Source of the DNA: CAYPHY01 sp964410625
Lineage (GTDB): Bacteria > Chloroflexota > Anaerolineae > Promineifilales > Promineifilaceae
DNA: 64,000 nucleotides
Direction: 5' to 3'
NCBI GenBank assembly: GCA_964410625.1
Contig: CAYPHY010000025.1
Location: forward strand, 7,521 to 71,520
This document shows positions 1-8,175 of the stretch, piece after piece. The translations under genes and the position numbers were made by a program. The notes below the pieces were generated by a model, which was not told where the DNA came from, ran no database searches, and saw nothing but the letters and a program-made list of their open reading frames with translations. Positions within the stretch are counted from its first letter, which is position 1, and every line of letters begins with the position of its first letter.

Positions 1-4
1 AAGA

Positions 5-1216
5 ATGAGTTCAAGAACATTTATTGACCCCGCGGCCGTGGCCGAGGTGGGTCTATCACATGAAGAAGTACAACGCTACAGCCGCCACCTGATCATGCCC
101 GAAGTGGGCGTGGAGGGACAAAAGAAGCTAAAGGCGGCCAGCGTATTGTTGATTGGCGCGGGTGGCCTGGGATCGCCGCTGGCGATGTACCTCGCCGCTG
201 CCGGTATCGGCCGCATCGGTCTCATTGACTACGACGTCGTAGACTACACCAACTTGCAGCGACAGGTTATTCACGGGACGAAAGACGTGGGACGGCCGAA
301 GCTGGAAAGCGCGAAAGCCCGCATCCTCGACATCAACCCCCATGTCTGGGTAGATACCTACGAAGTCCCCCTGACCTCGGCCAACGCACTGGAACTATTC
401 GCCCCCTACGACATCATCATTGATGGGACCGACAACTTCCCCACCCGCTACCTGACCAACGACGCCTGTGTCTTGCTCGGCAAGCCCAACGTCTATGGCA
501 GCATCTTCCGCTTCGAGGGGCAGGCGTCGGTCTTTTATGCCGAAGAAGGCCCCTGCTATCGTTGCCTCTTCCCCGAACCGCCACCGCCCGGCCTCGTCCC
601 CAGTTGCGCCGAAGGGGGCGTCTTGGGCGTGCTGCCCGGAACCATTGGGGCGATCCAGACAACGGAAGCGATCAAGCTGATTTTGGGGACTGGTGAACCG
701 CTGATCGGCCGTCTGCTGCTCTACGACGCGCTGAACATGAGCTTCGACGAAGTACGCCTGCGTAAGAATCCCAACTGCCCCATCTGCGGCGACAACCCAA
801 CCATCACCGAACTGATTGATTACGAAGAGTTCTGCGGAATGCCTGCCCATGACCGCAGCCTCTACGCATCCGCAACCAACGGCAGCGGCAATGTTCCCGC
901 CATCACGCCCGAAGAACTGAAGCAACGCCTCGACGCTGGGGAGGATTTATTTATCCTCGATGTGCGCGAACCCCATGAATGGGACATCTCCAATTTGCAG
1001 GGCCTCGGTGCAGTGCTCATCCCCAAGGGCAAAGTGCTGGAGCGCATGGGCGAACTCGACACCGCCCGCGAGATGATCGTCCACTGCCGCACCGGCGCCC
1101 GCAGCGCAGACGTCATCCGCGAATTGCAAAAGCACGGCTTCCGCAAGATGTACAATCTGGAAGGTGGCATCAACCGTTGGGCAGAGGAAGTGGATACCAG
1201 CTTGCCGACGTATTAA
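5..1216 (+). CDS. moeB: MoeB/ThiF-type adenylyltransferase with C-terminal rhodanese domain (MoeZ/MoeBR-like)
   Basis: This is a 403-aa E1-like enzyme that adenylates the C-terminus of a ubiquitin-like sulfur carrier (MoaD/ThiS type) and transfers sulfur through its rhodanese domain, in molybdopterin, thiamine or cysteine synthesis. The ATP loop GAGGLGSP is at residues 51-58. Zinc cysteine pairs are CYRC (184-187) and CPIC (258-261), with a conserved PSC at 201. The rhodanese domain covers about 297-400 with active-site loop HCRTGARS (Cys360). Length and domain order match MoeZ/MoeBR. The ATG is 4 bases from the window edge, so no ribosome site can be judged, but the N-terminus aligns well with the family. 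A strong terminator follows. The actual carrier partner is not in view. Confidence 0.93.
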   Translation: MSSRTFIDPAAVAEVGLSHEEVQRYSRHLIMPEVGVEGQKKLKAASVLLIGAGGLGSPLAMYLAAAGIGRIGLIDYDVVDYTNLQRQVIHGTKDVGRPKLESAKARILDINPHVWVDTYEVPLTSANALELFAPYDIIIDGTDNFPTRYLTNDACVLLGKPNVYGSIFRFEGQASVFYAEEGPCYRCLFPEPPPPGLVPSCAEGGVLGVLPGTIGAIQTTEAIKLILGTGEPLIGRLLLYDALNMSFDEVRLRKNPNCPICGDNPTITELIDYEEFCGMPAHDRSLYASATNGSGNVPAITPEELKQRLDAGEDLFILDVREPHEWDISNLQGLGAVLIPKGKVLERMGELDTAREMIVHCRTGARSADVIRELQKHGFRKMYNLEGGINRWAEEVDTSLPTY

Positions 1217-1262
1217 AGAGAGATTGGTGTATTCGTTTATTGGTATATTGTGGAGATTGGGA

Positions 1263-1294
1263 CGCTCGGCCGCAAAACGGTCGGGCGTTTTTTT
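1263..1294 (+). terminator. Rho-independent terminator after moeB
   Basis: Ten-base arms (1263-1272 and 1278-1287, two mismatched or wobble pairs) flank the loop CAAAA and are followed by seven T residues. It lies 46 bases after the moeB-like stop, in the direction of that gene. Confidence 0.85.
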
Positions 1295-1406
1295 ATGAGA
1301 TTTCCCGATAGAATTATGCTACTATACGTTCATAAATCCGCGTAATCTGCGAACTATCCGCAGCATTCGTAGAATGCCCATCCGCGTAACCATTGGAGAG
1401 GTACAA

Positions 1407-1775
1407 ATGAGTGTAATCGGCAACATCATCTGGCTCATCTTTGGCGGCCTAATCGTCGCCCTCGGCTATCTCATCGGCGGCATCTTGCTCTGCGTCACCG
1501 TCATCGGCATCCCCTTCGGTATCCAGGCGATGAAACTCGCCGCGGCCGCCCTGACCCCCTTTGGCAAAGAAGTTGTCCAGGTAGAGCGGGAAAACGGCCG
1601 TCTGGCGCTGATCTTCGATATTATCTGGCTATTCCTCTTCGGCTGGGAAATCGCCCTGGCTCACCTGGTCGGCGCGTTGCTCCTCGCCATCACCATCATC
1701 AGCATTCCTTTCGCCAGACAACACCTCAAACTGGTCCCCGTCGCCCTTTTCCCCTTCACCTACGAACTTCGTTAA
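1407..1775 (+). CDS. YccF domain-containing small membrane protein
   Basis: This 122-aa inner-membrane protein has two YccF repeats. Each is a hydrophobic pair of helices followed by an IGIPFG / ISIPFA motif. The function of YccF proteins is not established. I chose the ATG at 1407 over an in-frame ATG at 1374, because GGAGAGG at 1395-1401 sits directly upstream and the family starts with the first hydrophobic helix. It stands alone between a terminator and a hairpin repeat, so it is probably monocistronic. Confidence 0.85.
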   Translation: MSVIGNIIWLIFGGLIVALGYLIGGILLCVTVIGIPFGIQAMKLAAAALTPFGKEVVQVERENGRLALIFDIIWLFLFGWEIALAHLVGALLLAITIISIPFARQHLKLVPVALFPFTYELR

Positions 1776-1781
1776 TCACTT

Positions 1782-1850
1782 ATCCACGAATCTACACGAA
1801 TTTTCACGAATGGGTTTTGTATTCGTGTTAATTCGTGTAAATTCGTGGAT
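1782..1850. repeat. Hairpin repeat, CACGAAT flavour
   Basis: About 30-bp arms (1782-1811, 1821-1850) are made of three CACGAAT-type units each and pair across a 9-base loop. It fills the space between the YccF gene and the enoyl-CoA hydratase gene. A related hairpin is at 30486-30546. Confidence 0.8.
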
Positions 1851-1867
1851 CTATCAAGGTTTGTCCT

Positions 1868-2659
1868 ATGGAAGAACTGGTCATCACCCGCCAACGGGAC
1901 GCTACCCTGGAAATCATTCTCAATCGCCCTGACAAGCGCAATGCGATCAACCTTGCCTTGTTCGAGCAGTTTGAAGCGGCCGTCATCAATGCCAACCGCA
2001 CCCCTGGCCTCCGCGCCGTCGTCATCCGTGGCGAAGGCAAAAGCTTCTCCGCCGGGATTGATGTCAGCAGCCTCCTCGGTCTGGCCGAACAGTATGGCTC
2101 CCACTGGCAACAACGAATGCGATCGATCACCGACGACTTCCAGCGCGTCCTCAACCGCCTGGAACGGATCGAACTACCGACCATCGCTCTGCTGCATGGA
2201 CACTGTTTAGGGCTGGCGATGGAACTGGCTCTGGCCTGTGACATTCGCATTGCCGCCGAAGGCACGCACCTCGGTCTGCCGGAAACACGCCTCGGCATCA
2301 TCCCCGATGTCGGCGGTACAACCCGGTTGACCCGCCTCGTCGGCCCTGCCCGCGCCAAAGAGTTGATCTTCACCGGCCGCCAATTTGACGCGGCATTTGC
2401 CGAACAGTGGGGGCTGGTCAACTACGTTGTGCCGCCGGACGCCCTGACCGCCAAAGCTGATGAACTCGTGGCCGAAATCTGCCAGGCCGCCCCGCTGGCT
2501 GTCGGCATGGCGAAGCGGGTGATTGATGGATTGGCCGACCTGGATCGCGGTCTGATGCTCGAAGGCTGGGCGCAAAGCCAACTCTTCAGCAGCGAGGATT
2601 TCCTCGAAGGGGCACAAAGCTTCATGATGCGACGGCCGCCAAACTTCAAAGGCAAATAA
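1868..2659 (+). CDS. Enoyl-CoA hydratase/isomerase family protein
   Basis: This 263-aa crotonase-fold enzyme probably hydrates enoyl-CoA thioesters in fatty-acid or amino-acid catabolism. The oxyanion-hole segment SFSAGIDVSSL (59-69) and the second backbone site HGHCLGLAMELALACD (110-125) are present. Both catalytic glutamates of true hydratases are there: Glu119 and Glu139 (LPETRLGIIPDVGG). Length is typical. No clear Shine-Dalgarno is visible before the ATG. The next gene encodes an SCP2 lipid-transfer protein, which fits lipid metabolism, though an 80-bp hairpin repeat separates them. Substrate chain length cannot be told from sequence. Confidence 0.9.
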   Translation: MEELVITRQRDATLEIILNRPDKRNAINLALFEQFEAAVINANRTPGLRAVVIRGEGKSFSAGIDVSSLLGLAEQYGSHWQQRMRSITDDFQRVLNRLERIELPTIALLHGHCLGLAMELALACDIRIAAEGTHLGLPETRLGIIPDVGGTTRLTRLVGPARAKELIFTGRQFDAAFAEQWGLVNYVVPPDALTAKADELVAEICQAAPLAVGMAKRVIDGLADLDRGLMLEGWAQSQLFSSEDFLEGAQSFMMRRPPNFKGK

Positions 2660-2710
2660 CAGTCAGGTAAGCAATTGGTCAATGACGGCCGCGTATGCTA
2701 TCTTTACGCA

Positions 2711-2777
2711 GAGATTAGGAGACTAGGCGACTGAGAGACTACAAAGTCTCCCAATCTCTTAATCTCTCAGTCTCTTT
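2711..2777. repeat. Hairpin repeat, GAGACT/GAGATT flavour
   Basis: The left arm carries GAGATTAG, GAGACTAG, GACTGA and GAGACT units. The right arm carries the complementary AGTCTCCC, AATCTCTT and AGTCTC units. It ends just before the ribosome site of the SCP2 gene. Confidence 0.8.
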
Positions 2778-2793
2778 TATTTGGAGGACAGAC

Positions 2794-3201
2794 ATGGCAA
2801 TCAAATTCGCAACAGACGAATGGGCAAAAGCATTGATGGAAGAAGTGAATAGAAGCGATGCTTACCGCAAGGCGGCCGCTACCTGGGAAGGTGATTTCTA
2901 CTTCGTCATTCCCAAAGGCCCCGGCGTGCCCCAAGATACCTATATGTACCTCGACCTCTGGCACGGCGAAGCACGCGACGCCTATCTCGTCGAAGACCCT
3001 TCCACGAAACCCGTGGCTTTTGAACTAAACGCCCCGCTCGAAACCTGGCGCAAGGTGCTGGAAAAAAAGCTCGATCCCATTCGCGGGATTGTGACCGGCC
3101 AACTAAAGATCAAAGGAAACAAAATGGCGATCCTCAAAGCCCCCAAAGCCGCCACCGAGCTGGTCGCTTGCGCCACCCGCCTTGACACAGAGTGGCCCTA
3201 A
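2794..3201 (+). CDS. SCP2 sterol-binding domain protein
   Basis: This 135-aa protein is a single SCP2 (sterol carrier protein 2-like) domain. Bacterial members bind lipids or acyl-CoA in a hydrophobic tunnel; ligands are mostly unknown. Supporting features are the C-terminal GIVTGQLKIKGNKMAILK segment (97-114), which matches the family signature for the last strand and helix, and the length. GGAGG at 2782-2786 lies 7 bases before the ATG. It follows the enoyl-CoA hydratase gene and may act with it in acyl-CoA handling (inference). Confidence 0.8.
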   Translation: MAIKFATDEWAKALMEEVNRSDAYRKAAATWEGDFYFVIPKGPGVPQDTYMYLDLWHGEARDAYLVEDPSTKPVAFELNAPLETWRKVLEKKLDPIRGIVTGQLKIKGNKMAILKAPKAATELVACATRLDTEWP

Positions 3202-3259
3202 CTCTGGAAGCACGCGCAGGACGCACGGTAACGCTTGAGTTAGCCGTTTGACTTTATGA

Positions 3260-3359
3260 NNNNNNNNNNNNNNNNNNNNNNNNNNNNNNNNNNNNNNNNN
3301 NNNNNNNNNNNNNNNNNNNNNNNNNNNNNNNNNNNNNNNNNNNNNNNNNNNNNNNNNNN
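3260..3359. other. Assembly gap (100 N) between overlapping contig ends
   Basis: The 55 bases before the gap (3205-3259) are identical to the 55 bases after it (3360-3414). The gap is therefore most likely an unmerged k-mer overlap, not missing sequence. Collapsing it puts the next ATG 54 bases after the SCP2 stop. Confidence 0.95.
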
Positions 3360-3410
3360 TGGAAGCACGCGCAGGACGCACGGTAACGCTTGAGTTAGCC
3401 GTTTGACTTT

Positions 3411-5150
3411 ATGAGCTTTATACCCTATGTAGGGGTCTGGTTGCTGTTGGCGGCCGTTCCCCTGACAACCATTTTCTTCCCCAGGCGATCCTCCTTTTTA
3501 CCGGTTCTCTCTATCGCACTGAACGTGCTCGCCCTGGTTATCTGGTTCATTGCCCGGCCGTCCACAACCATTTCCTTCACGCTTGCCCCCTGGCCTGCTG
3601 AACCGGCGACGCTTGGCTGGGGCTGGCAGATTGACGCAGCCAACTGGCAACTGACCGGCATCCTCCTCTGGCTGCTCTTTGGTCTGTTGCTCTATCTGGC
3701 GGCCGTCCCTTCTCCTACCACTCCCAAGCAAACAGCCACCATTGGGCTTCTCGCGGCCGTCCTCCTTCCCGCTCTCTGGGCTTCAACCCCGGCAACGCTT
3801 ATCACCACCTGGGCGTTGTTCGCGGCCGTCTGCCTGGTAATCGAAGAGGCGGCAACCTCCCGCCAACCCGTTCGCCGCCGTCTCCCCTGGTTGCTTTCCC
3901 CGATCCTGCTCTACGCCTGTGGTGTCGCGCTCTCCAACGCATCTACGGCCGATAGCCTGATCACCTCCGCCTGGTCGAGCGTTGCCATTGCGCTGACCAT
4001 GCTCGCCGCCGCGCTGCAAATGGGGGTCGGGGTTCTGACCACAGTGACTACAGTGACCACAGCGGCCGATGCTGGTAACGACAACCCCATCACTACCCTG
4101 CTACTTCGACTTCTGCCGGCGCCAATCGGCGTGGCGTTGCTCGGCCGTCTGGTCGCCACCATCACCATACCCTATTCAGCCGGACTGCTGCTGACCCTAT
4201 TAGGGTTGATCGCCCTTCTCGGCGGTGTCTGGCTGGCCTGGGTTGGCCCGGCCACAACCAACCAGACTAACCCCAGCAGCGGTCTATTCCTCGCCCTGGC
4301 CGCCATCGCCTTGCTCACCGCTATCTGGGCTGGCCCCGTCCCCCTCCTCGCCGCCAGCCGCGTCCTCATCTTTGCCCCGGCCACGCTTTTCTTAGTTGGC
4401 AACCAGCGGAGAGGCAGAGGAGCAGCGGAGCAGGGGAGCAGAGGAGAAGTGGGCAGTGGACAGTTGGCAGTCGGCAGTCTCCCAGTCTCTCAATCTCCTA
4501 GTCTCAACTCACCACTTACCACTCGCCACTCTTCACTCTTCCGCCCTCACATCATCGCCCTGGCCATCACCTTCCTCGCCATCGCCGGGTTGCCGCCGAC
4601 GGCCGGTTTTGCCAGCCTTGCCTCTTTATATAGCGTGTGGATGTCGGGAATCCATGTGCTGTTGGTGCTGGCTATGGCCTTACTATTGGTCGCGCTGTTG
4701 GCGATCATCTACCGCTTCACCCAACGGGTGGCACGGCCGATAGGACAACTAAACAATGCCAGCCAACCCCTGTCCTCCGCTCGTCGTTGGCTGATGGAAT
4801 TATCCCCGCTGTTACTTATCGCCGCTGTCCTTCCACCCGGTGGTTTACCCTGGCGTGAAGCCCCTATCGGGACATTGGCAGCGCTCTTCCTGACCGCACT
4901 CGGCGGCCTGCTGCTACCCCACTTCCTGCGCCAGACCGGTAGCCTCCGCGCGGCCGTCCGCGAAGCGCTGATGATTCGGCCGCTTTCCAACCAACCAGCT
5001 AGCCAATCAGCTAACCAATCATCTGGTGTGTTCGGCCGCCTGACCGCTTCCCTCACCGACGCCTTTGCCGATGCTTACGCCATCCTCGAAAGCGATGGCG
5101 GACTGCTGTGGCTCTTCGCGCTCATCCTCCTCTTTTGGTGGATTTCTTAA
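3411..5150 (+). CDS. NuoN/HyfB-like multi-pass membrane protein (degenerate antiporter-type subunit)
   Basis: This 579-aa protein has roughly 13-14 hydrophobic helices and resembles the proton-antiporter-like subunits of complex I, hydrogenase-4 and Mrp antiporters. The similarity is in general layout. The canonical lysine helix and the PFHxWLP motif are not seen, so proton pumping is uncertain. It is followed by a HyfE-like gene and a second antiporter-like gene, which supports the family call. Residues of about 335-380 are a polar insertion encoded by mixed hairpin-repeat units (4408-4545) between two helices. No ribosome site is obvious at the ATG, which sits at the end of the duplicated gap flank. 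Confidence 0.6.
   Translation: MSFIPYVGVWLLLAAVPLTTIFFPRRSSFLPVLSIALNVLALVIWFIARPSTTISFTLAPWPAEPATLGWGWQIDAANWQLTGILLWLLFGLLLYLAAVPSPTTPKQTATIGLLAAVLLPALWASTPATLITTWALFAAVCLVIEEAATSRQPVRRRLPWLLSPILLYACGVALSNASTADSLITSAWSSVAIALTMLAAALQMGVGVLTTVTTVTTAADAGNDNPITTLLLRLLPAPIGVALLGRLVATITIPYSAGLLLTLLGLIALLGGVWLAWVGPATTNQTNPSSGLFLALAAIALLTAIWAGPVPLLAASRVLIFAPATLFLVGNQRRGRGAAEQGSRGEVGSGQLAVGSLPVSQSPSLNSPLTTRHSSLFRPHIIALAITFLAIAGLPPTAGFASLASLYSVWMSGIHVLLVLAMALLLVALLAIIYRFTQRVARPIGQLNNASQPLSSARRWLMELSPLLLIAAVLPPGGLPWREAPIGTLAALFLTALGGLLLPHFLRQTGSLRAAVREALMIRPLSNQPASQSANQSSGVFGRLTASLTDAFADAYAILESDGGLLWLFALILLFWWIS
4408..4545. repeat. Mosaic hairpin-repeat units inside a coding region
   Basis: This stretch strings together GGAGCAGAGGAG, GGCAGTCGGCAGT, CAGTCTCCCAGTCTC and CCACTTACCACT units, the same flavours seen between genes. 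It stays in frame and encodes about 45 polar Gly/Ser/Gln/Arg-rich residues between two membrane helices. Confidence 0.75.
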
Positions 5151-5248
5151 AAGCTCCTTAACCGCCAGACCCACTAACGGGGCAAATTTCCTCTGATCAG
5201 CGAACATTTTTCCACCCCTCCGCGCTTTTCAGATAAACTCTTGGACGC

Positions 5249-5938
5249 ATGAACATTCCAACTATTTTTGACTGGCTGGCACGCGCCGATTTTCTGCGCG
5301 GTTTTCCAGCCGCCTATCTCGTTTTGGCGACGGCCGTTCTCGTGGTCGCCCTCTGGGAATGGCGACTGGCTATCCCTGTGCTGGCCGCCCAATATCTACT
5401 GACCGGCTTGCTATTCGCCGATCTGCTCGACCCTCGTTTGATGGTGGTCAAAGTTCTAATCGGCCTCGTGGTCTGTCTGATCTTGCTGCTAACCGCCGCC
5501 CAGGTGCGCTGGGGCCGCTTACCGGCCGATGTGACCGCCGAAGAGCGAGAGCGATTAGGATTCAGCCAACGACGCCTCGGCCGCTTCAGCGTGCCGCGCC
5601 AAATGCCACTTCGTCTTGTTCTCGCCTTGCTGATGGGCTTGCTCATTTTGGCTATCGGCCGCCAACCTGCCTACCAGCTACCCATCGTCGCCGCGCCGCA
5701 AAACATGGCTATCCTCTCCCTGGTCGGCCTGGGGCTGCTTGGCCTCGCCTCCACTACCGAACCACTACCGGCGGGGATGGGCTTGCTGATGGTTCTCTCC
5801 GGCTTTGAGCTGTTCTATAGCGCGGTCAACCAATCGCTGCTGATGATTGGCGCGTTGGCCGCCGCCAACCTGCTGCTCGCGCTGGCAATCGCCTATCTGC
5901 TGCAAGCACGCTACACGCTAACCAACGCCCTGGAGTAA
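5249..5938 (+). CDS. HyfE/NuoK-like membrane subunit
   Basis: This 229-aa membrane protein has about seven helices. The C-terminal part, from about residue 165, has the NuoK/HyfE pattern of a short loop, a helix with SGFELFYSAVN (188-198) and a final hydrophobic helix. The length is close to HyfE of hydrogenase-4 (about 216 aa). It sits between two antiporter-like genes and ends 1 base before the next GTG start, so the three probably form one membrane arm. No catalytic hydrogenase or quinone-module genes are in view, so the electron-transfer partner is unknown. Confidence 0.55.
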   Translation: MNIPTIFDWLARADFLRGFPAAYLVLATAVLVVALWEWRLAIPVLAAQYLLTGLLFADLLDPRLMVVKVLIGLVVCLILLLTAAQVRWGRLPADVTAEERERLGFSQRRLGRFSVPRQMPLRLVLALLMGLLILAIGRQPAYQLPIVAAPQNMAILSLVGLGLLGLASTTEPLPAGMGLLMVLSGFELFYSAVNQSLLMIGALAAANLLLALAIAYLLQARYTLTNALE

Positions 5939-5939
5939 C

Positions 5940-7476
5940 GTGGGAACTTATCTGATCCTCGGCCTGCCCCTGTTCGCCGCGCTGCTGGCACTGATATTAC
6001 GCGACCGGCCGCGAGCTGCGCGGATCACTGGCCTCATCGCCGTGCTGCTCATCTGGCTGGTGGTGCTGTTCATTCCATTACCGGCAAGCGATCCCGCAGC
6101 CACCGCCGCGGCCGAAACGGTCACAGTCGAAAGCCTCGCCGCCATCCTCGGCCGCAGCTTTACGTTGACCGCCGTTGTTCGTTCGTTGCTGCTCTGGCTC
6201 TATCCAGCATTGGCACTCGTCTTCCTTCTGTCCTGGTTAGAAGGGCGAACGGCCGCCGTCACCGCTTCGGCGCTGGCAAGCATCTCCTTCCTAACCGCCG
6301 CCCTCCTCGCCCAACCTCCATCCCTCGGCGCCATCCTGCTCATCCCCACCACCATCTCTCTGCTTCCCATCGTCAACGTCCGCTCCTCTGCTCCTCNNNN
6401 NNNNNNNNNNNNNNNNNNNNNNNNNNNNNNNNNNNNNNNNNNNNNNNNNNNNNNNNNNNNNNNNNNNNNNNNNNNNNNNNNNNNNNNNNNNNNNNNTCCG
6501 CTCCTCTGCTCCTCCGCCCCCCCGCCCCCCTGCCGCTTCCGGCCTACAATTCCTGCTTTTCACAACCCTCGCCATCCCCCCCCTCCTTCTCGTCGGCTGG
6601 ATGGTCGAATCCGGGCAAGGGGCGCAAAGTTCAGCACAGTTCGCCTTCTTGCTGGCCTCATTGATGTTGTTAGGCGGTTTCCCCTTCGCAATCTGGGTCA
6701 CGGCCGTCGCTCGCCACGCCCTACTCAGCGCCCTGCCGCTTATCTTCGCCCTCATCCAAAGTGGTATCCTCCTCTTCCTCTTCGGCTATCTCAACACCAC
6801 ACCCGTCTTGGCACGAGGGCAACAGTACCAGGAAATCATGCAGTGGAGCGCGGCCGCCACCACGATCCTCGCCGCCCTGCTGCTCTTCCGCGCCGCCGAT
6901 TGGCGGGAGATTCTCGGCCGTTTGCTGCTGCTAGACATGGGCGTGCTTTTGCTGGCCCTCGCCCCGCCAACCGCCACGATGCTACAAAACACGCTTTGGC
7001 TATTGGCCGGGCGTTTCGTCAGCCTGATCCTGGCCTGTGCCGGGCTTATGCTTTGGCAACGACAAGCTGCCACTGATAATGAGAGCGGTGGTCGTCATCT
7101 CTCTTGGAGTTTTGTATTGCTCAGTTACGGCTGCCTCTCGCTCCTCGGCCTCCCTTTAACGCCTGGTTTCAGCGGCCGTTGGCTCATCCTCTCCCAACTC
7201 GCCCCGCCCTGGTTAACGGCCGTTGCCTTTCTCGCCCTGGCCCTCGCCATCTTAGCCCTCTTGCGCTTCTTTTCAACGTTTATAAGGAGTTACGCGGATG
7301 ACGCAGATGGGACGCAGATGACGCGGATTTTTACCGCTTGGGGTGCAAGCTTCAATAGTTCATCTAGCCTCGTTAAATGGCTGGTGGGAGTCGCTATCCT
7401 TATTGGCCTGCTGCTATCCATCCTCCCCTCCCTCCTCGGCCGCTACGCCACCCAACTCGCCGCCTACCTCCAATAA
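5940..7476 (+). CDS. NuoL/NuoM/HyfF-like membrane protein (split by an artefactual gap)
   Basis: The GTG start at 5940 follows the previous stop by 1 base, indicating translational coupling. The reading frame before the gap and the frame after it (from 6601) differ by one. Removing the 100 N plus the 18-base repeated flank (118 bases) joins them exactly, giving one protein of 472 aa. It is a polytopic antiporter-like subunit with about 12-13 helices. A proline-rich segment at the join comes from CTCCTCTGCTCC-type repeat units. A second insert near 7286-7331 encodes a polar Asp/Gly/Thr stretch from GACGCGGAT-type units. As in the first gene of the cluster, canonical pump residues are not obvious, so activity is uncertain. 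Confidence 0.55.
6397..6496. other. Assembly gap (100 N) inside a reading frame
   Basis: The 18 bases before the gap (6379-6396) equal the 18 bases after it (6497-6514). Both are low-complexity CTCCTCTG repeat. Collapsing the overlap restores the downstream frame of the membrane protein. Confidence 0.85.
7286..7331. repeat. Single-arm repeat, ACGCGGATG flavour, in frame inside CDS
   Basis: Four GACGCGGAT/GACGCAGAT units run in tandem inside the third membrane gene. A full hairpin of the same flavour lies at 58473-58570. Confidence 0.65.
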
Positions 7477-7614
7477 CATCTCCCAACTCCCCACTCCTCA
7501 CTCTCCACTAGCCACTAACCACTAACCACTCCCCAATAAAGGTGCGGAACCCTCGCTAATCCGCTACAATATTCACCATACTGTAAGTAGTTTAGTACAG
7601 GCGCAAAACGAATT

Positions 7615-8175
7615 ATGTCAAATATCTGGTACGCGCTGCACGTCAAACCTCATAAGGAGCGTGCGGTGTACGACTTGTTGCTCGCTCAAGATGGGGTAAG
7701 GGATATTCACGAAGAGGGGAACGGAGACAGCACCGTTGTTTTCTTTCCTTCTGTGCGCGTGAAACCCGTCAATCCCCGTTCCGCTAAAGTTCGTCCCTAC
7801 TTCCCTGGCTATATGTTCATCCACGCCAACCTGGAGTTGCTTGGGGTCAATGCCTTTAGCTGGATTCCCGGCACGCGCGGGCTGGTTTCCTTTGGCGACG
7901 AACCGGCCGCCGTGCCAGAGCATTTGATCAATGAACTGAAAAGCCGTATGGTGCGGATTGAGGAAGCAGGCGGGATGGTCTTTGACAGCCTGCAAAAAGG
8001 GGACCGCGTGCGGCTCATCAGCGGCCCGCTGGCGGGATATGAAGCTATCTTTGATATGCGCCTGCCGGGACAACAACGGGTGCAAGTGTTGCTCTCCTTC
8101 CTCAGCAACCACCCCCAGCGTCTGAAACTGGACGCCCAATCAATTGAAAAAGTGGAAAAAAAGAGATATGGATAA
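7615..8175 (+). CDS. NusG-family transcription factor (RfaH/UpxY-like paralogue)
   Basis: This 186-aa protein has an N-terminal NGN domain (starting WYALHVKPHKER, residues 5-16; PYFPGYMFIH, about 62-71) and a C-terminal KOW-type domain (KGDRVRLISGPLAGYEAIF, about 125-143). Core NusG is usually in the secE-rplK operon. This copy instead overlaps a nucleotide-sugar dehydrogenase gene by 8 bases, as specialised RfaH/LoaP/UpxY paralogues do. The likely role is antitermination of a long polysaccharide operon (inference). A TACAAT box at 7565-7570 may be its -10 element, without a good -35. Confidence 0.85.
   Translation: MSNIWYALHVKPHKERAVYDLLLAQDGVRDIHEEGNGDSTVVFFPSVRVKPVNPRSAKVRPYFPGYMFIHANLELLGVNAFSWIPGTRGLVSFGDEPAAVPEHLINELKSRMVRIEEAGGMVFDSLQKGDRVRLISGPLAGYEAIFDMRLPGQQRVQVLLSFLSNHPQRLKLDAQSIEKVEKKRYG

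Noticed and set aside
395..925. A 176-codon open frame antisense to moeB
   Set aside because: High-GC shadow of a clear MoeB-type gene.
3205..3414. 55-bp direct repeat flanking a gap as a transposon target duplication or attachment site
   Set aside because: Equal-length exact overlaps at two N gaps, with frame restoration, point to contig-end overlap.
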